Of a stretch of 64,000 nucleotides of DNA, positions 43,141 to 54,859 are shown in pieces. Position 1 is the stretch's first letter. Every line of letters begins with the position of its first letter. Origin of the DNA: Eutreptiella sp. 'Long Island Sound 2002'. Taxonomy: Eukaryota; Euglenozoa; Euglenophyceae; Eutreptiales; Eutreptiaceae. The position numbers and the translations under genes are program-made. The notes below the pieces were generated by a model. The model saw only the letters and a program-made list of their open reading frames with translations, had not been told where the DNA came from and made no database searches. The stretch covers positions 68,903,888 to 68,967,887 of the forward strand of contig OZ038383.1 of the NCBI GenBank assembly GCA_964036045.1, read 5' to 3'.

Positions 43141-44130
43141 TTCCGCCACATGCATGTACCAAGTTGTACCCTTCGCACGTACCTTAGAGCCGTATGGTGG
43201 CGCCACCTAGAGTTGGGGAGAGGGGTGTAGATTAGAGGACAACAACGTAGTTGTGGACGGACACCTGGAATAGCTGGGTACAATATGCTGTTTGTTCATT
43301 GGCAGTTGCATGGTTTGCACTTCGATTTTGTTGCAGAACAGCCGAAAGCAGGCCCGGCCTTAGCATTTTGAATATTGCTTGCACTAAGGTCGCCGGTGCT
43401 TCTGAGCATGAGCAATCTTCATTATAGCCTAAGTAAGGTTGTGGATGTGAGAGACAACGTGGTCCATGCAGCGACCATTTTGCTGGCACATCCGCCACTG
43501 GCGTCCTTTACGCGCAAAAAGCAGTATGCGGTGTGGATGGTGCGCACAACGCTGGCCACTCGCAGTACCCAAAGGCAACCACGATACCGGCAGCCGCACA
43601 TGTTTCCAGTGGCTGAAGAACCCAACCATGGGGCGGGCCGCATTGTCCCCTGGGGCCTCACCGTTGGCTTGTGGGGGTGGGCTGGGACCACAGCAAGGTG
43701 CTAACTGCAGTGCTGCGCCATGTGCGGCCGAGCCATTGGCACAAGTAGTACACGGCGTGCCCCAGATGCCATAGCATTGTTTCCCCAGCACTCGATGCCG
43801 ATCATTGCGTCCACTTGGTAGGGGTGCACCGTACGTGTTGTCCTATCACCCAGAGAGTGTCGTGGTGTCGCGGCCACGGCTACCCTGGTGGTGCTCCCGG
43901 CTGGTATGTGGGGGGCAGCATGGAGTCATTCCCCCCGACGACCCAGTTGGTCTAGTGGTGGCTTACCACTCTCCTAGCGTGCAGCAGGTAGTGGTGGTCG
44001 CGTTCCAACACGGGTTCAGGACGTCGTGAGGGCACAAGGCTTCCCCTGATGGCGGCCAATCCTCAAGGGGGGAGTCCGGTCCGTCTCTGGGGGTGCCTAG
44101 AAGGCGTTTCCTCGCTTCCCAAGAGTCGCG

Positions 44131-44430
44131 CAGGTGGTATCGGTGGAAGAACGCCATGTTGCTACACAGGACGACTTGGTCTCTCAACCGCATCGGGCAT
44201 AGAAGAAAGGGTATACGTTGTTGGCAATTCCCATCTTGAATCGCATACAAGGCAAGTTGCTACCAATTTTACACAACCCCAATTGGGAGGCAAAGGTGTG
44301 TGACTTCTTGGTGCATCACCTAATCATGGCGACAATGCAACATAGATGAGGAGTCCTATGTGGATGCTTGCGCGACACGTACAGCATGAAGCGCCAGAGA
44401 GGAAAAGGAAATTGGAATTGTTGGGCAGTA
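44131..44430 (-). repeat. approximately 300-bp inverted repeat around element T, right arm
   Basis: Partner of 33270-33568. With T removed the two arms would be about 2.7 kb apart. Confidence 0.75.
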
Positions 44431-45250
44431 CGTGGGTCCGAATTTGTTGAAGTGGGGGACGCTAGAGCCGGGTGTTCTTACTTTGGACTCACTAATAAGG
44501 GCATGCATGCATGTTCTTGCTTTGACTGTGTGTTCTTGGGGGGGAGGGGTTAGTCATACTAGCAAGCCATGGCCATCCCAATAGAAGCAACCCAACGAAC
44601 AAAAGATTTGTTGGCAATTGCCAAGGTGATAAATCCACCCAATTGGCATTCGCAAGTGTTGCAACATTTGAATGTACAACTACCATTGTCGCTGTCAAGT
44701 GCTGTTAAGAGGAGGGGACCTTTGTATTGTCTTTGTCTTTGTATTGAAGTTGAGATTGGTGGACGTCTTGTGTTTGTGTGATTGCTACGTGCATAGACAA
44801 CAAGTCACCATTCTGTTTCAATATAAAATGCATGGTTATGGGTTGGATAGCTCACCCTGCAATTCGGGGTGCGGGCGGGGGGGTGGGGGCACGACCACCA
44901 TAGGACAGCAATTTGTCAAGTGGTACAGGGTATGTTGAAGCATGGGCCGCGTGCCCTCCCAAAGCCCGCGATGTACTCCAGACCTACGGCGGAGGTGGAG
45001 GCATCCCAACAAGACGGGGACTTGGCGAAGTATGGAGCTGGTCCGGGGCACTGCAACCCTGCGTTTGAGATAGAGGGCAATGAGAGCCGGAACAATTTGA
45101 AGAACGAGGCGCTTAGGGGACCGATGCGTGCTTTGGAGTGGTGGATAGACAAGACCCAGCAAGAGCTCAAGACAGGAGGGTGTCGGACGATCGGAGGCCA
45201 CACAGAGTGTTGTTGTTAGGAGAGCGTCGTCACGAGCGCTAAGGAACACA
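44431..45250. other. no recognisable gene
   Basis: Short open frames only. 44931-45215 (LPKPAMYSRPTAEVEAS...RALEWWIDKTQQELKTGG) reads like protein but has no identifiable relative here. Confidence 0.4.
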
Positions 45251-46082
45251 GCTGCAGGAGCGAGTAGCCCTGGTGCCAAGCACTGGCACGCCCCGCATCC
45301 CCCTGGAGAAGGGTAGTCTTGCCCTACCGGGAGGTGTCCCAGAGAAGGGCCGTCATGCCCTGCCAGCAAGAGCCCATGCCGCCGAAAGCCCCGCGGACCG
45401 GCGTGCCCTACCGGGAACAGCCGGCCACTGGGTTAGGCTACAAGCCCTGAGGAAAAGCATGTGCTGTACGAGGACACCAAACCCAGAGGGACAACGACGA
45501 GTAATTGGTCCGTATGCAGCGAGTGCGACCCCACAGAGCTTACACTGACTGGCCGTGTGGCCGCTGCCGTGACGACCATCTTTGTGTCGCTCAACCGGCT
45601 GCATACACGCAGCTGCCTGTTACACGCGGCACGGTCGTGGAGATGGATTGGGAGGACGAAGCAGAAGTTGTGAAATGCGAAAGTACTTGGTCCTTGACCT
45701 AGTTGTTTGAGAGGCCCTATTGGGAGATGGACTTTGACGTGGGAGATGGGAGGGTTCTCGAGCCAGAATGACAAGCATTCATGGTGGATCATAGCGTGCT
45801 CGTGTAGGAGATGGCAGGAGAAAAGTGTCGAGCATTTGCGCCCGTCAATGGAGACTGCAGCTAATTCACCCGGTGTAGCAATGACCTTTATATGATTGCG
45901 GGCCGAAGCATTCTGAAGCCCGGTGTGCCCATTAGACTCCAAGGAGCCCTGTGTGCCCATTAGACTCCAAGGAGAGGAGTGTTCCTAGCATGCTGCATGA
46001 TTCGAGGATCCGAGTGAAGGGTGGTGCGGGGGATTCCCACCCCCTCGCGCCACTGTCACTGTTTCATGTCTAGAAATATGCC

Positions 46083-47110
46083 ATGTGGCGTGAGTATTTG
46101 GCAGGCGGTCCCCCGACGCCGCAATCCCTGACTAAGACTGTTGGGAGGATGATGGCACGATTCAAAGGAGACACCGGAGCGCGAGTGGTGGAAGTGGCCA
46201 AAGTTTGCCCAGGACTGCCCCCAGACCAAAAGTGGACAGTAGTGGCGGCGTTCCAGTGCTATGCAGGAGCTGTCATCGATTTTAATGTGCTGCAGTTCAT
46301 GCGGGTGCAGCGGGGCGAAGGTTTTCCGGACAATGATTGGGATGCACTCGGCAGAGGGAGCTTCGAAAACGACGAGGTCGAATGTTAAACACGTATGCAA
46401 TGTCCGAGGCGTACAGAGGTTTTGGAGGCGGAGGATGACGAGCTAAGTGCGGGTTGAGGAAAGATTACAACCTTAGTTTGATGAACTTGCGGTGTATGAG
46501 GAAGCGGGCACGGGTGCCAAAGTGGACTGTGAGGTGGTGCAAGGCGCTGAAGAACCACCTGCAAGAGCCCCATCGAGCGGATGAGTCTCAATTGGTGAGT
46601 GAGGTGTAGAGCAATACCAGGCATATGGATAAGCAAGGTACTACAACCTTGAAAGAGTAGTGGAAGACGAAAAGGGAGAAGGAAAAAAGGAGACGGAGGA
46701 AGGAGAGAAAGAAGTCGGAACCTTGCTGAAACTCAGAGTGAGCGCAGCGATCACAAAAGTAGCCCTTTCGTACCTAAAAGGACGAAAAGAGATACATCAT
46801 GCAACCACAAAAACAGTATGTACACAAGATAAAATGGCACAAAGGGAGTCAGAGCAATTGGACAGGGTCCCATACGGAAACCAAAAAGTTGGCGATGAAG
46901 GGGAAGAGGAGAAGTAGACGTTCCAGCAGATCGAATGACTCGGTTACGTCCTCGTCAGGCAGTTCGGACAGTTCAGGTTCCAACAGTTCTAGTGAATTGT
47001 CCACGGCGTGTGAAAGCGCGACCCGAGGCCAAGTGAGCACGCAACCGCCAAGGCATGTGAAAGCGAAGAAGACCGAGGTTCCGGGTGCGTTTCCAGGACA
47101 CTGGGCACAC
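46083..47110 (+). pseudogene. DIRS gag-like region, copy 2
   Basis: MWREYLAGGPPTPQSL, then MMARFKGD, then DNDWDALG aligns with 8975-9243 of copy 1. Then, in other frames, VPKWTVRWCKALKNHLQEP, HMDKQGTTTLKE and KREKEKRRRRKERKKSE match KWTVRLSTTLRDYLQQ, MDRQGSTYLREAW and KKKHKKEKKK of copy 1. The Ser-rich tail (SSSGSSDSSGSNSSSE) follows. Several frameshifts. It has no MITE, giving the empty-site comparison for 9487-10037. Confidence 0.65.
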
Positions 47111-47621
47111 ATAGTATGCGCTCCACCTCAGCACCGAGCACCGAACTTCAACAGCTGTTCTGGCGTCATGTGGTTCGAACACACACTCCCCTTCGCTTGC
47201 TGGACTCACTGTCATACTCATGGGCCTTCCCGACCATTGGTTCAGCTAATTTGGCTCGCTTTGCGGTTGCGCGGCACTTGACTTTGTGCCGCCCCAATCG
47301 TCGATCAGGCTCTTGGTCTCGGGGATTAGGCCTGATCCATCTCGCCCACACACCGACCACCGTCCGCTCCTCCGTACGCCATTGGAAAGCCCCTTCGAGC
47401 CCGGCCTGTAGCAGTGCTTCCTCCCACCGGCCCCGCCCGACTGGGGACTGGGACCCCTCCCGCTTTTGATTCTTTTCTCCACTCCCCGACGGGCAACTAC
47501 AGAACACAGTTGTGTGACCACAAATGCGATGAGTAAAAAGGTACCCGGCCACCTGCAGCAGTGCGCCCCACCACCGCCCCCGCCCGACGGGAGGCTGCCA
47601 CCCCACCCGTTGCTTGCCTTT

Positions 47622-47650
47622 GCCCGAGCCGCCGCTCGGGCGGCTCGGGC
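47622..47650. repeat. perfect GC hairpin, 12-bp arms
   Basis: gcccgagccgcc, loop gctcg, then ggcggctcgggc. Confidence 0.8.
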
Positions 47651-47715
47651 AGCGGGAATCAAACCAGGGGCCAGCGGCGCTGGCGTCCAGGGTGCTTCCA
47701 CTGAGGCACGCGGCG
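47648..47715 (-). other. tRNA-like block, minus strand
   Basis: On the minus strand tgcctcagtgg (A-box-like, 47698-47708) and ggtttgattcc (B-box-like, 47655-47665) are 32 nt apart, and a D-stem gtgc/gcac forms. Other stems are poor. Probably a SINE-type relic. Confidence 0.35.
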
Positions 47716-47927
47716 CTGCAACTGTACAAGGACGCGTGAGGGACTGGAGGAGGGATACCCAGCCTTACCCAACCTTCCCACACCGCGCTTCGCTTGGGCG
47801 CCATCCATAAGAAACCAAGTGTGCCTAACCAGATGTATGTGGAACGGACACGTAGTAGTAGTATGTGGGCAAGAGCCGTTGGCTTGGGCCTCAGCACATT
47901 GCATGGTTACAACCACTATGAACTGAT

Positions 47928-48975
47928 TTGTGCGGAGCCGGATCCTGTGAGCGGGGGTACCCGGTTAGCCAAGTATCCGTCTCTATGCCAGCCATTGGAA
48001 AGCCCCTTCATATTTGTCTCCCACCTTGCCCATTGTTTTTGGAGCATTCGCCTGCCGTGGGGATGGAGGCGCATTTTTCGAGTGCATGTACCCTCGGGAT
48101 GCTACCGATGGATGTGCTCCCCTTTGGGTGGAAATACCCCCCCTTGGTGAGCCAGCGCCTCGTTTCGGCACCGGTTCCAAAGGGGTTAAAAGGTTCAAAG
48201 GCGCTAGGTATTACTTATTCGGACAACGTACTCCTCTCCACTTTGGGGTGTTTCCATGTGCGATGTGCCGTGAAGCGTGCGTGTAAGGTTATGCACTGCG
48301 CCAGGTTCCTCTTCACTGAAAAAAGCATGCTCCACCCAGTACACAAAACGGAGTTTATCGGTAAGGTGGTGAGTGTGCGCTCTTAGACAGTTGGAAACAG
48401 ACCAGGACTGATGGGAGGCGCCATCGCCCTTTGGCTGATAGGTTTGATTCGGAACGGGTTGGACGAAAGGGGGGCAGCTAGGCTGTTCGGCAAGCCAGAA
48501 TTGGCGGTTAGACCCAATGCGGGGCTTGCACCATTTCTGTTTGGGCGTAGCTATGCGGCGCCTGAGTGGATTACTTCGCTGCAGGCGGAGCCATATGCTG
48601 TGATTTGTGCCTTTCGTTTAGGTAGCTATAAAGGCCTGTCATACGTCATTGTTGGGACTGATAGCGATGTAAGCAAGAGCACAGATCACAAGTATGCTTG
48701 GCGGAATTTTCTTACGCAGCCGACAACGCTTATTGCGTCAATTTTTCTGGCTGCAAAGTTGGACCAATCGCCCCATGGGTATTATTAGGGTGGACACATA
48801 GTTAAACCCTGCAGACCCGCCCAACAGGCTGCGATCCTTTCAATTCGGTAGTGCAGTTACTGCCATTACTGCCAGATGTAAGCGCCGATTGGCGGCTTGG
48901 ACAGGGGAGCTGAATCCTTATTCCTGTCTTGATTTCCTGCCGCGATTTGCTGCTGCTTTTGCATGGAATGGGTTC
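47928..48975 (+). pseudogene. DIRS RT-RNase H remnant, copy 2
   Basis: In mixed frames: AHCFWSIRLPWGWRRIFRV (motif A to B; the Asp position reads His), LPFGWKYPPLVSQRLV (about 48119-48166), ITYSDNVLLST at the YLDD position (about 48208-48240), HKTEFIGKVV, then 48411-48788 (AIALWLIGLIRNGLDERGAA, RLFGKPELAVRPN) aligned with copy 1, and finally PADPP with LDFLPRF near 48810-48960. The catalytic centre is lost and there are multiple stops. Confidence 0.7.
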
Positions 48976-48980
48976 TAAAT

Positions 48981-51690
48981 TTTGTTTCGGCTGGGTGCTC
49001 GGATGCCTTTTACTGACGTCTGTTTTTTTTCGCATTTGCTCAGAAAAGGTTCAGCAATTCGGACTGTCTGTGGAATTCATGTTTGCTGTTGTTTTGCATC
49101 CCTGTAGCAGCTTGCCACTGTGTTGCCTGCACACACAAAGACAGCCACCCTGAACATTAAATCTCATCAATGTGCTGTCAATCAAAGAACTACACGTCCC
49201 ACAAGGGATTGGGAATGGTGAACAAGTGTTGAACCTCACTTCAGCAGTAAATTACAGCATTCCCACAGGTGGAAATCATGAGGACTGCCTCGTCACAGTA
49301 CAAAGAAGTGAACAAACTGCCTGGTGTTAATGAGGACATAAACCTATGACTGTTGGGTTCAGAAAAGCACAGCAGTGCAATTTGGCACCCATTTCAATCC
49401 CCAAACAAGCTGATATTATGTGCAAAGTGCAACCTGTAGTTGCACACTGTGCAATATGTTGTCTACATAGTCCAATTTGTAACTCACACCTCTCAGCCTG
49501 TTATGTTGTTCGCAACTTCCAAAGTAGCTTGATACCCATCTCCCCAACCTCAACGCCAACTCTCACGTTGGTAGTTACCATACAAGAACTAGAACCCCTG
49601 CAACAGCCACCTTGCCCAACAGAGGCCTCCAACCTAATTTTCTGATCCAAAACTAAAGCCCTTTGCAAAAGTTATCCGCCAAAAGTAGTTTGGCGAAGCG
49701 ATTTCAGAATTTTAGGTCCAGTCCAACAAAGGTAAGCACCTCAAATAGCAGTGGCAACAACAGAGGTAGCAGCAATTGTGGTGATTGCTCTAGAAAGCAG
49801 CTGCAATGGCAGTAGTAGCAGTAGGGGCAGAAACGATAGTTGCCACATTTGTGGTGATTTGGCCCACCTGCCCTTGCAAGGTCACCCCATGCAAGCTGAC
49901 CCTTCTCCTCACCCAGGACAAGGCGAGCCCTGAATGTTGGTCGGACTCTTGTGGAATCCCCACCTGCCACATCCCATAGACCCCCCAATGCCCTTTGGAG
50001 GGGGACACTAACCCCCAACATAGTCCCTCCCAAAAGGCCAACACATGCGTACACCCGGAAGCACCAACCGGCGTACTTGTTCAGCACTCATGGCACACAC
50101 CCCCACCAACGTGGAGCATAATTTTGAGGTCCATGGGGAAGGTCCAGGAGATCTTTCAATGTGGCTGCGGGGGAGGGCAGAACTGGGGGAGGTTTGCCGC
50201 ATCCCCCACCACTGGCAGCCAGAACCAGGGATGTGCCTAGTGTTCGGCCTACGGGACGGGCAGGGGGTGGGGTGGGTGGTTGGGTGTTTTGGATTTTCTG
50301 GCTGGGTGGGTGTCCAAATGGTGCAGCTCACTGTAGCGTCTGGGGCTTGGGGACAGATGGTTCTGGCCAGGGATGTGCTTATCTACTGGGGGGGGGGGGG
50401 GTGAATTACAAGACTCAGCCAACCAGATTTTGGGAAAACCCAGGGACCCAGAATTGTCCGTGCTGTTGGACAGCGACCCACCCACCCACCCACCCAGTCA
50501 GCCACCAAAGCAGTACACAAGACACGAGCAAAATTTCCAAGTGGTGCTGTCAGTGGCCCCCTGTGGTTAACTGACTTTTGTACTTACAACACACCCACAT
50601 AACCATGCATGCATCATTCTCTTCAAGGGAAGCATGTAGCAGAATGGGACAAGAAATGTGCAGGACAAGACAAGGGACACAGGCACCCACCCACCCACCC
50701 ACACACACACCCTAACACATCCCTGCTCTGGGAGAAACCAATGGGGTGAAGGGCGTAGCCATGGCAGCGGAAAATTTTTTGACAACTAAGGCCGTTTCAG
50801 TGCAACCCCCCTGCGCATACACGGCAATCCCCTGACTGCACCCTATGTCGGCCACAAACTGTCAGGCTATTCCAGGTGCCCTCAACCCGTTGCATAGACA
50901 ACCTCCTGTTCAAACAACGGTAGAGTCATTTCTGCAAATTTTGGTGCTTTCGTCATAGGACGCACAAGTGGGTGGAGCCAGCTGCAGTGTGCAATGCCCT
51001 GGTAGTATCAGAATTTCGCTGCAGACTGCTAGGGTTGGACGACACCTGTGCAACAGGCAGGCTTGTGCAGCAGATAAACCTGATGAGATTCTTGGAGTAG
51101 CTCTGCATTTGCCGTCATCCTCTACTTCACCACCCATCACTCACCAGGTGCAGAATGTATGGTTGTGGGATCGCAGACGGGTGGGTCTCATCTGCACCAG
51201 AACATGAACATGTGCCACTGCACATGGCAGCCGATCACAATGCAGCGGTTCGCTGGCAGAGGGCAACGAAATGGATTGCCAGAGTTGCCATTGGCGTGGT
51301 CAGTCTCGGAGTGGTAGCACGTATGCAGGGGCACAGGCGGGGTGGCTTAGTATGGGTTTGGAGGTTGAGGCAGCAGCAGTCCATTGTTGACGAGTTCCTT
51401 CTTGTTGTTGTTGTCTTTAGTATCCCCCTGCTCATTTCTGCCTCCAGCCCTCACCAAGCAATTGCTCAGTGTGTCGGACACCCTACCCGGGGGGGGGGGT
51501 CAAAGGGTGGGTGGGTGGATCAAAGGCCTGGTTCAGTGGTTTTTGAGAGGCATCCCCCCCCCCCCCCGGGGGGGTGGGGGTGGGATTTTCTTGGGTGCTG
51601 GGTTTGCAAGCTTTGGAACTCAGGGGCATTGAAAATGTGTATATAGTGGTCACGCTATGAGGCGCCTGTTGCACAGCTTTTACAGCTTTT
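48981..51690. other. unassigned, homopolymer-rich
   Basis: Short open frames without motifs. Features seen: a G run of 14 at 50387, accc repeats at 50480-50500 and 50687-50705, and a C run followed by G near 51555-51582. Some C runs sit just before cag/tag in a way that suggests intron ends, but I could not chain exons. Confidence 0.4.
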
Positions 51691-51698
51691 GGCAGATC

Positions 51699-51775
51699 TG
51701 GTTGGTAGTTGAATGGTTAACACTATGGCCTTATTATTGTAAGGACGTGGGTTCCATTCCCAGTTGTCCCAGTAT
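51699..51775 (+). other. tRNA-like block
   Basis: A-box tagttgaatgg (51706-51716, fits the consensus) and B-box-like ggttccattcc (51750-51760, two bases off) with 33 nt between. D stem and most of the T stem pair, and an arm cctta..taagg sits where the anticodon stem should be but with a 6-nt loop. Likely a tRNA-derived relic. Confidence 0.4.
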
Positions 51776-52330
51776 GCTTGTGGGTCAATGTCAGGGGCTG
51801 ACATGCTCCACTGGTTTCAGATTGTTTCATTTTGGTCATTACAGCTAGTGTGGGCCAACCAAGCAAAGGTATACCCCCCCCCCCCAAGGAAGTGGAAACG
51901 GGTGGGTGGGTTGAATGGCGGGTGGGTGGGTGGGTCACTTCCAGCCCTTCCCCCCCCCCCCCAGGGTCCCTCAGCAATAGCTTGGCCCTCACTCTACTGC
52001 TGGTCTTGCATTTCCTGCAGTCCCTTTTACTTTTGCTTTGGCAACAGCAATTGGGCTGAGGACTGGGCAGTCTCATCCCCCCACCTCTCGCGCCTTCTCT
52101 CTGAATCCACACCCATGAAAGCCCTGGGATTGGAAAAATCCATTTCGGAACAACCCCCCCCCCTCCCAATGAACCCCAGGACCTTGAACCCCCCCCCCCC
52201 CCCCCCGCACACACACAGCAGAGTGAAAATGTGAAAATGTGAAAAATGGGATTGCCATGGTTGGGTGGGGTCGTGGGGCCCGCAGGCCCATCGCGATCTG
52301 TGGCAACGTCTCTGGTGCAGCTGGTAACTG

Positions 52331-52525
52331 TTGGGTGATAGCCTGTCGGTACAGTGGGTCCTGTGGCATGCAGGAGGGCAGGGAAATGAGGGGGCAGACC
52401 GGTGTGCACAGCAGCTTGCATCAAGTCAGAGAGGCCAAGTCGGTGCAGGACATTTGGCAGGACCTGGGCCCAGAGGAAATGTCAGAATGCGAGGATCCCG
52501 AAATGGCGTGGGGTCGTTACAGTGA
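52331..52525 (+). pseudogene. RNase H C-terminal scrap
   Basis: QWVLWHAGGQGNEGADRCAQ (from 52352) is the C-terminal RNase H block of LINE-type elements (WxxxHxGxxGNExAD). Upstream catalytic blocks were not found within 1 kb. The sequence behind it, in another frame, is acidic and Ser-rich (SSSAGSSDSDSNVGVDSDSD, to 52664). Fragment of a non-LTR element. Confidence 0.6.
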
Positions 52526-53101
52526 CTGCACCTCCAGCAGTGCAGGGTCCAGCGACAGTGATAGCAATGTTGGCGTGGACAGTGACAGTGACAGTACAGT
52601 GTCGAGTGTGGGCGAGTCGCCCGTGAAACGACAGTGCCCGGGTTTGCATGCAACAGGTTGCTGACCAGGTTCTTGGGGAGGGGGCGGAGCTGACCCAAAC
52701 CAGCCAGCCTATGCAACATTCGATAGCCCGGTTGGGCGAACTCAAGGCAACATTCAGCACTGGTTTGGACTGAACATTGATTGAGCGATGACCGTATAGC
52801 CTGTGTCACGGGGGCTATATCAGTAGCTAAGTATCCGTTGCTTCAGAGCCCCCCCCCCCCCCCCCCACCACACACACCCCTCTGCCTTAACCCCCCCCCC
52901 CCCCCCGCTCTTAGCGTTGATGGCAAATCCCCACATTGTGGAGTTGTGCACCGAAAGCGAAGACATTCACTGGCCCTATGGTGATTCCTGGCCCCAATTT
53001 GTTGCGTAAATGCCCACATTTCGAATGTGCAACACCCTGCAGCTGAAGTGTACTGAGCTGGGTGCTGGGGTGATTCCAGGGGGTGGTGAGTATCGTCGAT
53101 C

Positions 53102-53398
53102 ATGGCCCTGGATGGACTGACTTCCCGCTACTCCTCACTCAGCATTAAAGGGTGGAGAATGCGTTTGCAGCCGCAACCTGAAACATTGGTTGGCTCCACC
53201 ACCCACGCAGTTGTAGTCACAGATGTGGTTTGCATTCACAGCTTCTACTGCCTCTGTTTAGTGTATGCTCTGGATGACCAGCAGAGAATCGCCTCACGGC
53301 TGTTTGCACGCAGCCCCAGCGTCCGAGGACCACATCCCTTCAGCCGGAGCATGGAGAGCCACGTGGCAAAAAGGTGCGAGACTGCATGCCTGCGTTGA
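53102..53398 (+). CDS. 98-aa open frame, unrecognised
   Basis: MALDGLTSRYSSLSIKGWRM...VVVTDVVCIHSFYCL. Possible exon, since the sequence upstream shows C-tract plus cttag acceptor-like ends (52893-52915). No domain, no second copy. Confidence 0.2.
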   Translation: MALDGLTSRYSSLSIKGWRMRLQPQPETLVGSTTHAVVVTDVVCIHSFYCLCLVYALDDQQRIASRLFARSPSVRGPHPFSRSMESHVAKRCETACLR

Positions 53399-53544
53399 GG
53401 ATTAGCTGCACTTGAAACAGTTTGTGCTGCGGCCCTTCTCTGCTTTCCATCTCTTGTCCCTCGACATCCCTGCCCTCAGGACAGTCTAACTCTTTGTTTC
53501 ACGCTTGACCCCATGCTTACCGCAGATATCCTGATTGAAAATGT

Positions 53545-53715
53545 CTACATGCGCAAGGGCGACGATAAACAGTGGGGACGTAGTGTGCAAAGGGTACCAC
53601 AAGCGATGGGGACCAGGTGCGCAAGGGCTACCATAAGCGATGGGGATAAGGCGCGCAGGCGGTACCATAAGCGATGGGAACAAGGTGCACAAAGGGTACC
53701 ATAAGCAATGGGACG
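53545..53715 (+). repeat. minisatellite, 33-34 bp unit, five copies
   Basis: Units of the type gcgcaagggctaccataagc then gatggggataagg. The inverted partner array is at 53920-54115. Confidence 0.9.
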
Positions 53716-53919
53716 AAGGCTTGGCTTGGCGTGACGGGTATTGGAACTCACAAAGCGTCCTAAACAATCCTTCTGTTGCGTGTGCATCACCCGTGTTCGT
53801 AGCCTTCAGAGGAAGACGCTGCGGGCGCAATGCGTGTTACCAACTTATGGGTAGGTCAGCCCAACTGGGTGTTTACACAAATGGGATTGCCAACCTAATG
53901 TTGGAGGTCAAAAATTAGC

Positions 53920-54115
53920 CTACTTTGTCCCCATTGCTTATGGTACCCTTTGCGCACCTTATCCCCATCGCTTATGTTACCCCTTGTGCACCTTGTCCCC
54001 ATCGCTTATCGTCGCCCTTGCGCACCTTGTCCCCATCGCATATGCTACACCGTGGGCACCTTATCTCCATTGCTTATGGTACCCCTTGCGCACCTTGTCC
54101 CCATCGCTTATGGTC
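53920..54115 (-). repeat. minisatellite, inverted array, six copies
   Basis: Reverse complement of the 53545-53715 unit (ccccatcgcttatggtaccc then tttgcgcacctt). The 205 bp between the arrays are unique. Confidence 0.9.
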
Positions 54116-54571
54116 CCCACTGGATGCACTTCCATTGGATGGCCCGGTGTGCCAAGTCCCTTTGACGCAGCGCGGCCCTTGCCACCATTGCTTCCGCCGC
54201 TTGGGCGTCGTACACCCCTTCCCCCGCCACCGCCTTTAGGTTGCTGAGGCGTTCCACGATCCACCTCCCTAGGGCCAGCGCCAGGAACTCCGCCGTGGTG
54301 TTGTCCACTTTTGGTGGCCCACCGCCACTCCCCACCAGGTACTCCCCATCGTAGTTATCGGGCCTGTTTTTGTGCCTCTCCCGCACGATGTCTCCTCGTG
54401 GATGGCATCCGTGTACACTACCACCGAGGCCTCGGGCGCCAAGTGCGTCCACTCCACCCATAGTAAGGACAAAGTGCCCCCCAGGCCGTCTCTAATGAGG
54501 TCCGCGGTGTCATCCACTACTTCTTCCCCGTTGTCATCCAAGAGCTCCCCAGAGACCCACGTTAAATCCAA
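54108..54571 (-). pseudogene. RNase H-like remnant, minus strand
   Basis: In one minus frame ASVVVYTDAIHEE (strand with catalytic Asp), and in the next frame PPKVDNTTAEFLALALGRWI (NxxAExxAL helix with catalytic Glu) at the expected distance, followed by VYDAQAAEAMVARAAL. One frameshift between them. It could come from a LINE or from element Y next door. The other catalytic residues are not seen. Confidence 0.35.
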
Positions 54572-54859
54572 TATGTTAAATTTTCAATTTTAATTTTTGA
54601 AAGGCGTTAAATGTCAAACCGGTAAGTTTTAACACGTTAAGCGAGAATACCTAGATTTTTCTAGATTTTAAACTAGTTGGAATGTTAATTGCATGTGTAT
54701 GCTAGGGTCTCAAGGGGGTTTTATGTGGTAGAATGTTGCACAATGGGTTTGTAGAGATGTTGGATTGCCTAAGGGCTGGGTGTCCAACCCCTAGTCCTTT
54801 TCTTTGGGTCCACCTCCAACCCCACTCCACACCCCCTTTTCTCTCGTGTAGCACTTGTT

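Larger units (their letters stand above)
47378..48009. mobile_element. approximately 0.6-kb insertion between 19-bp direct repeats
   Basis: gccattggaaagccccttc occurs at 47378-47396 and again at 47991-48009. Between them lie a perfect 12-bp-arm hairpin (47622-47650), a tRNA-like block on the minus strand and no coding sequence. The right copy reads on into the DIRS RT (LESPFIFVSHLAHCFW). It may be a short retro-insertion with target duplication, or a rearrangement in copy 2. The upstream flanks of the two copies differ, so the case is not closed. Confidence 0.45.
45250..48980 (+). mobile_element. DIRS-like element copy 2, badly decayed
   Basis: Shows gag core, Lys/Ser-rich gag tail, RT motifs A to B, a connection block and the terminal NPADPP..LDFLPRF block in the same order as copy 1. 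The tyrosine recombinase is missing, apparently deleted, and the RT centre is degenerate. No end repeats like those of copy 1 were seen, so both limits are approximate. Confidence 0.7.

Noticed and set aside
53545-54115. CRISPR-like array
   Set aside because: Units are contiguous without unique spacers, and the context is eukaryotic.
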